Below the pieces are notes generated by a model. That model made no database searches. It saw nothing but the letters and a program-made list of their open reading frames with translations, and was not told where the DNA came from. Below, one piece after another: positions 45,700-53,527 of a stretch of 64,000 nt of DNA. Position 1 is the first letter of the stretch. Each line of letters begins with the position of its first letter. Origin of the DNA: Winogradskyella psychrotolerans (GTDB taxonomy: Bacteria; Bacteroidota; Bacteroidia; Flavobacteriales; Flavobacteriaceae). Position numbers and translations under genes: made by a program. The stretch spans positions 248,001-312,000 of the forward strand of contig NZ_JAHKPN010000002.1 in assembly GCF_018860545.1 (NCBI RefSeq). Reading direction: 5' to 3'.

Positions 45700-46917
45700 A
45701 TGGCTTGTAACAGTTGTTCAACTGGTAATGATGGCCAACCAAAAGGATGCAAAAACAATGGAACTTGTGGTACAGATAGCTGCAATAAACTCACTGTTTT
45801 TGATTGGTTAGCTAATATGTCGCTTCCTAACGGACAAGAACCATTTATTGGTGTCGAAGTACGTTTTAAGAATGGCAGAAAACACTATTATAGAAATACA
45901 GAAAACCTCACATTAAGCATTGGAGATATTGTGGCAACACAGGCTAAGTCTGGTCACGATATTGGTATGGTAACGCTAACCGGCGAATTGGTGCGTGTCC
46001 AAATGAAGCGCAAGAAAGTAAGACTTGATGACGCTGAAAATGTTTTAAAAATATACCGAAAAGCATCACAAAAAGATATTGATATTTGGTCAGAAGCTAG
46101 AGATAGAGAAGAACCAATGAAGGTGAAAGCACGTCAGTTTGCGATTGATTTAAAACTGAAAATGAAAATTTCAGATATCGAATTTCAAGGTGATGGAAGT
46201 AAAGCTACATTTTACTATACAGCAGAAGAACGCGTAGATTTTAGAGAGTTAATTAAAGTATTTGCACGCGAGTTTAGAACACGTATCGAAATGAAGCAAG
46301 TTGGCTTTAGACAAGAAGCTGCAAGACTTGGTGGTATTGGTTCTTGTGGTAGAGAATTATGTTGTTCTACTTGGTTAACAGATTTTAGATCGGTGAGCAC
46401 TTCAGCTGCACGTTACCAACAATTATCTTTGAACCCTTTAAAATTAGCAGGACAATGTGGGAAACTAAAATGTTGTCTTAATTACGAGTTGGATTCTTAT
46501 TTAGATGCACTGAAAGCGTTTCCTAAGTCAGATACTAAATTATATACAGAAAAAGGAAATGCGGTTTGTCAAAAAACCGATATTTTCAAAGGTTTGATGT
46601 GGTATGCTTATGAAGGGGAATGGATGAATTGGCACATTATCACTACCGAACAGGCTAATGAAATCATCTCAAAGAATAAGAAAAAAGAAAAAGTAGCAAG
46701 TCTCGAAATGTATGCAGTAGAGCATATCCAAGACACTAAAACCGAATTTGAGAACGTTGTAGGTCAAGATAGTTTAACGCGTTTCGATAATCCAAAGTCG
46801 AATAAGAAACGTAAAAACAATAAGAACAACCGAAATAATAACAAAAACAAATCTCGAAATCGCAATCGCAAACAAAATTCTAATACAAAGTCAAGGCCAA
46901 ATGCTAAGAAAAATTAA
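45700..46917 (+). CDS. ricT: PSP1-domain protein, RicT-like
   Basis: A 405-residue protein with the PSP1 C-terminal domain of RicT/YaaT, part of the Ric (Y) complex that in Bacillus carries Fe-S clusters and works with RNase Y. The N-terminus is Cys-rich (CNSCSTG, CKNNGTCGTDSC), and the core has FRTRIEMKQVGFRQEAARLGGIG (core GFRQEAARLGG), SCGRELCCSTWL and GQCGKLKCCLNYE, the family's conserved cysteines. The last 45 residues are almost all Asn, Lys and Arg, a likely RNA-binding tail. Its end overlaps gldH by 17 bp, an arrangement common in flavobacteria. Confidence 0.88.
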   Translation: MACNSCSTGNDGQPKGCKNNGTCGTDSCNKLTVFDWLANMSLPNGQEPFIGVEVRFKNGRKHYYRNTENLTLSIGDIVATQAKSGHDIGMVTLTGELVRVQMKRKKVRLDDAENVLKIYRKASQKDIDIWSEARDREEPMKVKARQFAIDLKLKMKISDIEFQGDGSKATFYYTAEERVDFRELIKVFAREFRTRIEMKQVGFRQEAARLGGIGSCGRELCCSTWLTDFRSVSTSAARYQQLSLNPLKLAGQCGKLKCCLNYELDSYLDALKAFPKSDTKLYTEKGNAVCQKTDIFKGLMWYAYEGEWMNWHIITTEQANEIISKNKKKEKVASLEMYAVEHIQDTKTEFENVVGQDSLTRFDNPKSNKKRKNNKNNRNNNKNKSRNRNRKQNSNTKSRPNAKKN

Positions 46918-47404
46918 AGGGCTATTTCTTGTAGTTGTCAGTTGTTTTCTGATTACAAATTGTGATTCTAATGCTGTTTTTGACACGTATAAATCAGTGC
47001 CAAACCAATGGCATAAAGATTCGATTGCAGCTTTTAATTTTAAAGCTCCAGACACTTTAAATAGTTATAATTTATATGTTAATTTAAGAAATACGGATGC
47101 GTATAAGTTTAATAATTTATTTCTTATTGTAGAGATGAATTATCCTAACGGAAAAGTTGTAAAAGATACGCTTGAATATAAAATGGCAGCACCAAATGGT
47201 GAACTTTTAGGTACAGGATTTTCAGATTTAAAAGAAAACAAATTGTGGTTTAGAGGTTATAAAGAGCCATTTGTTTTTAAAGAAGAAGGTGATTACACGG
47301 TTAATATTCAACATGCCATGCGAAATAATGGAGTTGTTAATGGTGTAGAAAATTTACAAGGTATAACAGATATTGGTTTTAGAGTAGAACAGGCTCAAAA
47401 ATAG
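46901..47404 (+). CDS. gldH: Gliding motility lipoprotein GldH
   Basis: A 167-residue lipoprotein, lipobox ITNC (Cys 21), matching GldH of Flavobacterium johnsoniae, needed for gliding and for T9SS function. Family features are FDTYKSVPNQWHKDSIAAF just after the signal, NLYVNLRNTDAYKFNNLFL, and the C-terminal GITDIGFRVE. It starts within the end of ricT and is 5 bp before the PBP1A gene. Confidence 0.93.
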   Translation: MLRKIKGLFLVVVSCFLITNCDSNAVFDTYKSVPNQWHKDSIAAFNFKAPDTLNSYNLYVNLRNTDAYKFNNLFLIVEMNYPNGKVVKDTLEYKMAAPNGELLGTGFSDLKENKLWFRGYKEPFVFKEEGDYTVNIQHAMRNNGVVNGVENLQGITDIGFRVEQAQK

Positions 47405-47409
47405 GGAAC

Positions 47410-49767
47410 ATGGCAAAAAAGAAGACAACGAAAGCTAAAACAGAAACGTTAGATTTTTCAAAATATGTACGATGGTTTTGGATCGTATTTTTAGGAGGTG
47501 TCCTAGCTTTTGTATTATTATTTCTATTCGCTTCGTGGGGATTTTTAGGAGAAATGCCTGATCATACGAAATTAGAAAATCCTGAGACTAATTTAGCAAC
47601 CGAGATTATTTCTTCAGATGGTGAAACTTTAGGTAAATTCTATTTTGATGATAATAGAACACCTATTGGATTTAATGATTTGCCTAAAAACATTGTAGAT
47701 GCTTTAGTCGCCACTGAAGATATTCGTTATTATGACCATTCAGGTATAGACGGTAGAGGAACATTAAGAGCTATTTTTAAATTAGGAAGTGGTGGTGGAG
47801 CCAGTACGGTTTCTCAACAACTAGCAAAGAATTTATTTACTAAGCAAGTGTCGTCAAACATTATTGAGCGTTTGTCTCAAAAAGTAAGGGAATGGGTCAT
47901 TGCTATTCGTTTAGAGCGCCAATACACCAAGGAAGAAATTATAGCAATGTATTTCAATATTGTTGATTTCAATAATAATGCAGATGGCATAAGAAGTGCT
48001 TCTAGAATTTATTTTGGTAAAGAACCAAGAGATTTAGATATTAAAGAATCTGCAATGATTGTTGGAATGTTAAAAAACCCATCCTTGTATAATCCTAGAT
48101 CTCATAAAAATCCAGTAGGAACAAGGAATAGACGTAACGTTGTCTTAGCTCAAATGTATAAATATGAGTATATATCGGAAGCCGTTAAAGATTCACTTCA
48201 AAAAACAGAATTAGATTTAAATTATTCACCAGAGTCGCATCGTGAAGGTATTGCCACCTATTTTAGAGAATACCTCAGAGGTTTTATGAAAGAATGGGCT
48301 AAGGATGAAGATAATAGAAAGCCAGATGGTAGTAAGTACGATTTATATACAGATGGACTTAAGATTTTCACGACCATAGATTCGCGTATGCAGCAATACG
48401 CAGAAGATGCGATAGGGCAACATATGCCTAGGTTACAAGCAGAATTTGATAACCAGAATACACCAGATCGCAACAAAACAGCACCATTTTTAGAACTCAG
48501 TACTTCTGAAATTAATAAATTATTGAAAGATGGTATGAGGCGTGGTGAGCGTTGGAGGATTCTTAAAAATCAAGGGAAATCTGATAAAGAGATTGAAGCC
48601 TCGTTCCAAGAGCCAACAGATATGACTGTTTTTAAATGGATAGATGGTAAACCGGGTGAAGTTGATACCGTTATGAAGCCTATAGATTCTATGCGTTACT
48701 ATAAGTCATTTCTGCGTCCTGGTATGATGTCAATGGATCCACATACAGGTCATGTAAAAGCGTGGGTTGGTGGTATGAACTATAGACACTTTCAGTATGA
48801 TATGGTGAAACAAGGGAAGCGTCAAGTCGGTTCTACTTTTAAACCCTTTGTTTATGCTACAGCAATAGATCAATTACAATTATCGCCTTGCGATGTATTT
48901 CCAAGAACACCAATTACTATTGAGGCTAATAAATTTGGAAATCCTGAACCTTGGACGACGAAAAACTCTGATGGTAAGTATTCTGGTGAGCAATCATTAA
49001 AAGATGCTTTGGCAAGTTCAACAAATACAATTACGGCGCGTTTAATGAATGAAGTTGGGCCACAACCTGTAGTTGAAATGGCACAAAAATTAGGAATAAC
49101 CTCAGATATTTTACCAGTTCCAGCTATTGCTTTAGGTACAGCGGATATAAGTGTTTATGAGATGGTTGCGGCCTATTCTACGTTTGCTAATAAAGGTGTG
49201 TACAATAAACCCGTAATGGTGACACGTATTGAAGATAAGAATGGTACTATTCTATACCAATTTGCTCCGGACAGTAAAGACGTTTTAAGTGAAGAAGTTG
49301 CTTATGTTACTGTAAACCTTATGGAAGGTGTTACAAAAGCAGGTTCAGGAGCGCGACTAAGACATAATTCAGAATGGTTAAAAAACTCCGCCATGTATAA
49401 GGAAGTGATGACGGGTTATCCATATGAACTTACTAATCCAATTGCTGGTAAAACAGGAACCACACAAAATCAAAGTGATGGATGGTTTATGGGTATGGTA
49501 CCCAACTTAGTAACTGGTGTTTGGGTTGGAGCAGAAGATAGAGCTGCACATTTTAGATCCATTACTTACGGACAAGGTGCTTCTGTGGCATTACCAATTT
49601 GGGGATTGTATATGAAAGCTTGTTATGCCGATAAAACTTTAAACGTGTCAACAAGCGAATTTGAGAAACCTTTGGACTTAACAATTGATGTGGACTGCAC
49701 AGCTAAAGACGAAGGAGACATCACCGATGAATCGGATCCAGTTGAAAATATCGAATTTGATTTCTAA
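47410..49767 (+). CDS. Bifunctional penicillin-binding protein 1A
   Basis: A 785-residue class A PBP with one membrane anchor (about 22-44). The glycosyltransferase (about 65-235) has catalytic Glu 103 in ATEDIRYYDHSGID and STVSQQLAKN. The transpeptidase has Ser 475 in GSTFK (S-x-x-K), S537-T-N539, and KTGT (681-684). It polymerises and cross-links peptidoglycan. It follows gldH by 5 bp, tying cell-wall synthesis to the motility lipoprotein gene. Confidence 0.95.
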   Translation: MAKKKTTKAKTETLDFSKYVRWFWIVFLGGVLAFVLLFLFASWGFLGEMPDHTKLENPETNLATEIISSDGETLGKFYFDDNRTPIGFNDLPKNIVDALVATEDIRYYDHSGIDGRGTLRAIFKLGSGGGASTVSQQLAKNLFTKQVSSNIIERLSQKVREWVIAIRLERQYTKEEIIAMYFNIVDFNNNADGIRSASRIYFGKEPRDLDIKESAMIVGMLKNPSLYNPRSHKNPVGTRNRRNVVLAQMYKYEYISEAVKDSLQKTELDLNYSPESHREGIATYFREYLRGFMKEWAKDEDNRKPDGSKYDLYTDGLKIFTTIDSRMQQYAEDAIGQHMPRLQAEFDNQNTPDRNKTAPFLELSTSEINKLLKDGMRRGERWRILKNQGKSDKEIEASFQEPTDMTVFKWIDGKPGEVDTVMKPIDSMRYYKSFLRPGMMSMDPHTGHVKAWVGGMNYRHFQYDMVKQGKRQVGSTFKPFVYATAIDQLQLSPCDVFPRTPITIEANKFGNPEPWTTKNSDGKYSGEQSLKDALASSTNTITARLMNEVGPQPVVEMAQKLGITSDILPVPAIALGTADISVYEMVAAYSTFANKGVYNKPVMVTRIEDKNGTILYQFAPDSKDVLSEEVAYVTVNLMEGVTKAGSGARLRHNSEWLKNSAMYKEVMTGYPYELTNPIAGKTGTTQNQSDGWFMGMVPNLVTGVWVGAEDRAAHFRSITYGQGASVALPIWGLYMKACYADKTLNVSTSEFEKPLDLTIDVDCTAKDEGDITDESDPVENIEFDF

Positions 49768-49822
49768 GAATCGTCAAAAGTCACACCCTTATTTTATGAC
49801 TATTAATTATAGGTTTTGGACT

Positions 49823-49830
49823 TAGTTTTG
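49823..49830 (+). promoter_or_regulatory. Bacteroidota -7 element TAGTTTTG ahead of scoA
   Basis: Exact TAnnTTTG 29 bp before the scoA ATG; the -33 element is not obvious. Confidence 0.5.
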
Positions 49831-49859
49831 TATTTTTCAAAAGCAAAATTATTCTAAAT

Positions 49860-50564
49860 ATGATTAATAAAAAAGTGGACAATATTTCTGAAGCCTTAAA
49901 AGGAGTCAGTGATAATATGACCTTTATGTTCGGTGGTTTTGGCCTCTCTGGAATTCCTGAGAATGCTATAGCAGACCTCGTAAAACGTAATATAAAAGGA
50001 CTCACCTGTATCTCTAATAATGCAGGAGTCGATGATTTTGGTTTGGGCTTATTATTACACCAAAAGCAAATTAAAAAGATGGTCTCATCTTATGTTGGCG
50101 AAAACGATGAATTTGAACGTCAAATGCTTTCGGGAGAGTTAGATGTTGAGTTAATACCTCAAGGTACTTTAGCGGAGCGTTGTAGAGCTGCACAAGCCGG
50201 ATTTCCTGCAATTTATACACCTGCTGGTTACGGGACAGAAGTTGCAGAAGGTAAAGAAACTCGAGAATTTGATGGAAAAATGTATGTTTTAGAACATGCC
50301 TTTAAAGCCGACTTTGCTTTTATAAAAGCATGGAAAGGTGATGCTGCAGGTAATTTAATCTTCAAAGGAACCGCTCGAAATTTTAACCCTGTAATGTGTG
50401 GAGCCGCAAAAATAACAGTTGCTGAGGTTGAAGAATTGGTGCCAGTTGGAGAATTAGATCCTAATCAAATTCATGTGCCAGGGATATTTGTACAACGTAT
50501 ATTTCAAGGTGAGACCTACGAAAAGCGAATTGAGCAACTAACGGTAAGACAAATGAGTACCTAG
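49860..50564 (+). CDS. scoA: 3-oxoacid CoA-transferase subunit A
   Basis: A 234-residue alpha subunit of a succinyl-CoA:3-ketoacid CoA-transferase-type enzyme, moving CoA between an acyl-CoA and a free acid such as acetoacetate. Typical features: [16 protein letters not shown], the [14 protein letters not shown] loop, [13 protein letters not shown], and [13 protein letters not shown]. The beta subunit gene follows after 91 bp, a gap filled by a MITE-like element. Length is normal. Confidence 0.95.
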   Translation: MINKKVDNISEALKGVSDNMTFMFGGFGLSGIPENAIADLVKRNIKGLTCISNNAGVDDFGLGLLLHQKQIKKMVSSYVGENDEFERQMLSGELDVELIPQGTLAERCRAAQAGFPAIYTPAGYGTEVAEGKETREFDGKMYVLEHAFKADFAFIKAWKGDAAGNLIFKGTARNFNPVMCGAAKITVAEVEELVPVGELDPNQIHVPGIFVQRIFQGETYEKRIEQLTVRQMST

Positions 50565-50568
50565 AATT

Positions 50569-50648
50569 TGTCATTCCTGTGAAAGCAGGAATCCACTACC
50601 AAAGATAAAGTTTTAATTAAATAGATTCCTGCGTACACAGGAATGACA
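50569..50648. mobile_element. MITE-like 80-bp element with 13-bp inverted ends, between scoA and scoB
   Basis: The ends TGTCATTCCTGTG (50569-50581) and CACAGGAATGACA (50636-50648) are perfect inverted repeats. Each end also folds into its own hairpin (ATTCCTGT-GAAA-GCAGGAAT; ATTCCTG-N6-CAGGAAT). It carries no gene and lies within an operon. The same hairpin core occurs at 33624. A short non-coding transposable palindrome is the best explanation; no target-site duplication is obvious. Confidence 0.75.
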
Positions 50649-50655
50649 GAAAAAG

Positions 50656-51309
50656 ATGTTAGATAAAAACGGAATAGCAAAACGCATTGCAAAAGAAGTA
50701 CAAGATGGTTACTATGTTAATTTAGGAATAGGTATTCCAACACTAGTAGCAAATTATGTAAGAGATGATATTGAAGTCGAATTTCAAAGTGAAAATGGAG
50801 TTTTAGGAATGGGGCCATTTCCTTTTGAAGGTGAAGAGGATGCCGATATTATTAATGCGGGAAAACAAACTATTACTACATTACCAGGAGCTTCGTTTTT
50901 TGATTCAGCCATGAGTTTTGCAATGATTAGAGGTCAACATGTTGATTTAACGATACTTGGAGCTATGGAAGTGTCAGAAAATGGTGATATAGCGAATTGG
51001 AAAATTCCAGGAAAAATGGTTAAAGGCATGGGAGGTGCTATGGATTTAGTGGCGAGTGCAGAGAATATTATTGTAGCTATGATGCATACCAACAGGGCAG
51101 GAGAATCTAAGTTGTTGAAAAACTGTTCTTTACCTCCAACGGGAGTGGGCTGTGTAAAGAAAATAGTAACAAACATGGCGGTTATAGAAGTGACACCAAA
51201 GGGGTTTAAACTTTTAGAACGTGCACCTGGAGTCTCTGTAGAAGACATCAAAAACGCGACTGAAGGAGACTTAATTATTGATGGTGATATTCCTGAAATG
51301 AAATTCTAA
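50656..51309 (+). CDS. scoB: 3-oxoacid CoA-transferase subunit B
   Basis: The 217-residue beta subunit, with the catalytic glutamate 46 in SENGVLGMG, which forms the enzyme-CoA thioester. Other family segments are VNLGIGIPTLVANYV, GKMVKGMGGAMDLV and LPPTGVGCV. Together with scoA it would work in ketone-body or branched-chain acid breakdown. It starts 7 bp after the MITE-like element, which must therefore be in the leader of scoB on the operon mRNA. A terminator follows. Confidence 0.95.
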   Translation: MLDKNGIAKRIAKEVQDGYYVNLGIGIPTLVANYVRDDIEVEFQSENGVLGMGPFPFEGEEDADIINAGKQTITTLPGASFFDSAMSFAMIRGQHVDLTILGAMEVSENGDIANWKIPGKMVKGMGGAMDLVASAENIIVAMMHTNRAGESKLLKNCSLPPTGVGCVKKIVTNMAVIEVTPKGFKLLERAPGVSVEDIKNATEGDLIIDGDIPEMKF

Positions 51310-51332
51310 GGAACGTTATCATATAATTATTG

Positions 51333-51358
51333 AGCCGCTAATTTACAGCGGCTTTTTT
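51333..51358 (+). terminator. Intrinsic terminator of scoAB
   Basis: Arms AGCCGCT and AGCGGCT with a 7-base loop, then six Ts. Confidence 0.88.
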
Positions 51359-51549
51359 GTGCGTAAATTCCTCATATAATGTGTTAAATGTTAAAAATAA
51401 GTGTATTTCATCGATTTATAATGTATTTAAGCAGATTAATTCAGAATATGTTTCATATTGCAGTACCCAAACAAACCTAATTTATTAACCTGATTTAACA
51501 TAAACCGAAATTTACCTTTTTGCCCTAAATCTACCATGAATTACTGCTT

Positions 51550-51675
51550 ATGAAAACTAAATCAAATCTACCAGAACCTACTTTAACTGAAGATCGCGGA
51601 TTTTCAGCATTAGAAAACACTTTGGAGTTAGTCTCAAATGTTTTTAAACTAGCCAAAAGAGTATTCATGCTATAA
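51550..51675 (+). CDS. Possible small protein of 41 residues
   Basis: ATG at 51550, stop at 51673-51675, overlapping the end of the converging ABC gene by 6 bp. The product has a charged N-terminus (PEPTLTEDRGF) and an amphipathic C-terminal helix (LENTLELVSNVFKLAKRVF). Codon use is like that of neighbouring genes. A 5-codon frame (ATG at 51536) overlaps its start codon. No clear ribosome site or recognised family. Real but uncertain. Confidence 0.45.
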   Translation: MKTKSNLPEPTLTEDRGFSALENTLELVSNVFKLAKRVFML

Positions 51676-53361
51676 TCCTTTCGGAATAGCATGAATAAGC
51701 TTTTTTGTGTAAGCTTGCTTTGGAGACGCGTAAATGAGATCTGCATCTCCAATTTCTTCAATTTTGCCTTGATTCATTACGAGCAATTGATCTGCCATAT
51801 ATTTTACAACCGCCAAATCGTGTGAAATAAATATATAGGTAAATCCAAATTGTGCCTTTAAATCATTTAATAAGTTTAAAACTTGCGCTTGTACAGAAAT
51901 GTCTAAAGCTGAAACCGATTCGTCACAAACTATAAGTTGAGGTTCTAAAGCAATTGTTCGTGCAATACCAACACGTTGACGTTGACCACCAGAAAACTCA
52001 TGAGGATAGCGATCAAATGCAGAAGCATCCAGTCCCACTTTTTCTAAAATAGATATTACTTTTTCTTTTCGGGCTTTGTAAGAGGTTCCAATGTTATGAA
52101 CAGTCATAGGTTCTAAAATAGCATTTCCAACAGTTAAACGCGGATTTAAAGAAGCGAAGGGATCCTGAAAAATAATCTGAATATCTTTTCGCATCGTCCG
52201 CATTTCAGAACAACTTAAATTAATAATATCTTTTCCCTTATATAAGATTTGTCCTGCTGTGGCTTTGTCTAATTGTAGAATGGCATTTCCTAAAGTTGAT
52301 TTTCCACAGCCAGATTCTCCCACCAAACCCAAAGTTTCACCAGGAAACACTTTAAAACTTACACCATCCACAGCATTAAAGGGTTGGTCTTTTGTAAACC
52401 ATCCCGTTTTTGAAAAATAGGTTTTTTGGACGTCTATAACTTCCAATAAAGGTGTCTGTTCATATAGTTTTTCGTGATTTTTTGCTCTTTCAGTATCAGA
52501 AATAATTGTTGTACTGACGTTATCAGTCATAAAATCCGAGATCGTTGGTAATTTTTTTAATCTAAATTCTGTTGAAGGTCGCGCTCCAATCAGCGCCTTG
52601 GTATAGTTATGTTTTGGATAATTAAAGATGGTATCCGTTGTGCCTTGTTCTACTATTTCACCCTGATACATAACTAAAACGCGATCGGCTAATTCGGAAA
52701 CCAAAGACAAATCATGTGAAATAAATAAGATACTCATTTTTGTTTCGGTTTGAATGTTTTTGAGTAATTCTAAAATCTCTTTTTGAACGGTTACATCTAG
52801 TGCTGTGGTTGGCTCATCTGCAATCAATAGCTTTGGTTTACAAGCAATCGCCATAGCTATCATAACCCGTTGTTTTTGTCCACCGGAAATTTCATAAGGG
52901 TAAGCTTTAAAAATCCGTTCAGGATTAGGCAATTTTACTTTCTCGAAAAGTGATATAACTTCCGACTTCATTTCTGAATCCGTTAATTTGAAATGTTGTT
53001 TCAAGATTTCTTCAACTTGCTTACCGCAACGCATCGACGGATTTAAAGAACTCATAGGTTCTTGAAAAATCATCGCAATGTTATTCCCTCTAATCGTTTG
53101 AAATTCTTTTTCAGAAAGTCCAACAAGGTTTTTATCTTCAAATAAAATGGAGCCTGATGTAATTTTAGAAATCCGTTTAGGTAATAAACCCATTAAGGCT
53201 AATGAGGAAATGGATTTACCAGATCCAGATTCGCCAACGACTGCTACGATTTCATTTGGTTTGATATGAAATGAAATATTACGGATAATTTTTCTTTCCT
53301 TTTTCTCCTTATAAAAGGAAATGTGTAATCCTTCAACTTTTATTAAGTTTTCATTTGTCAT
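51670..53361 (-). CDS. Double-ATPase ABC protein, DppD-DppF fusion type (peptide uptake)
   Basis: A 563-residue fusion of two oligopeptide-type nucleotide-binding domains. Domain 1 (about 5-265): Walker A GESGSGKS (43-50), signature ISGGQ (158-162), Walker B LLIADEPTTALD. Domain 2 (about 305-563): GESGCGKST (348-356), FSGGQRQRVG and LIVCDESVSALD. Both have the typical oligopeptide-type C-terminal region. It resembles YejF/GsiA. The partner permeases and binding protein are not nearby, so it must work with proteins encoded elsewhere. Both ATPase halves look intact. Confidence 0.92.
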   Translation of the reverse strand: MTNENLIKVEGLHISFYKEKKERKIIRNISFHIKPNEIVAVVGESGSGKSISSLALMGLLPKRISKITSGSILFEDKNLVGLSEKEFQTIRGNNIAMIFQEPMSSLNPSMRCGKQVEEILKQHFKLTDSEMKSEVISLFEKVKLPNPERIFKAYPYEISGGQKQRVMIAMAIACKPKLLIADEPTTALDVTVQKEILELLKNIQTETKMSILFISHDLSLVSELADRVLVMYQGEIVEQGTTDTIFNYPKHNYTKALIGARPSTEFRLKKLPTISDFMTDNVSTTIISDTERAKNHEKLYEQTPLLEVIDVQKTYFSKTGWFTKDQPFNAVDGVSFKVFPGETLGLVGESGCGKSTLGNAILQLDKATAGQILYKGKDIINLSCSEMRTMRKDIQIIFQDPFASLNPRLTVGNAILEPMTVHNIGTSYKARKEKVISILEKVGLDASAFDRYPHEFSGGQRQRVGIARTIALEPQLIVCDESVSALDISVQAQVLNLLNDLKAQFGFTYIFISHDLAVVKYMADQLLVMNQGKIEEIGDADLIYASPKQAYTKKLIHAIPKGL

Positions 53362-53527
53362 ATGTAAATGTAGTTATTTTCTTCAATAGTGCTGTGGTAA
53401 AACCGTAACTCTAGAAAAGTTGTTCACATTGTCGCGAAAACGTTTTCGTTAAATTGTGATATTAACAAAATTTTAATACTTTGAAGGAAATAAAAATAAG
53501 TTTAACCCCAAAAAATTAATAATAGGT

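Noticed and set aside
51531..51761. 76-codon minus-strand frame
   Set aside because: Lies partly in the 3' end of the ABC gene in another frame, with no ribosome site or domain.
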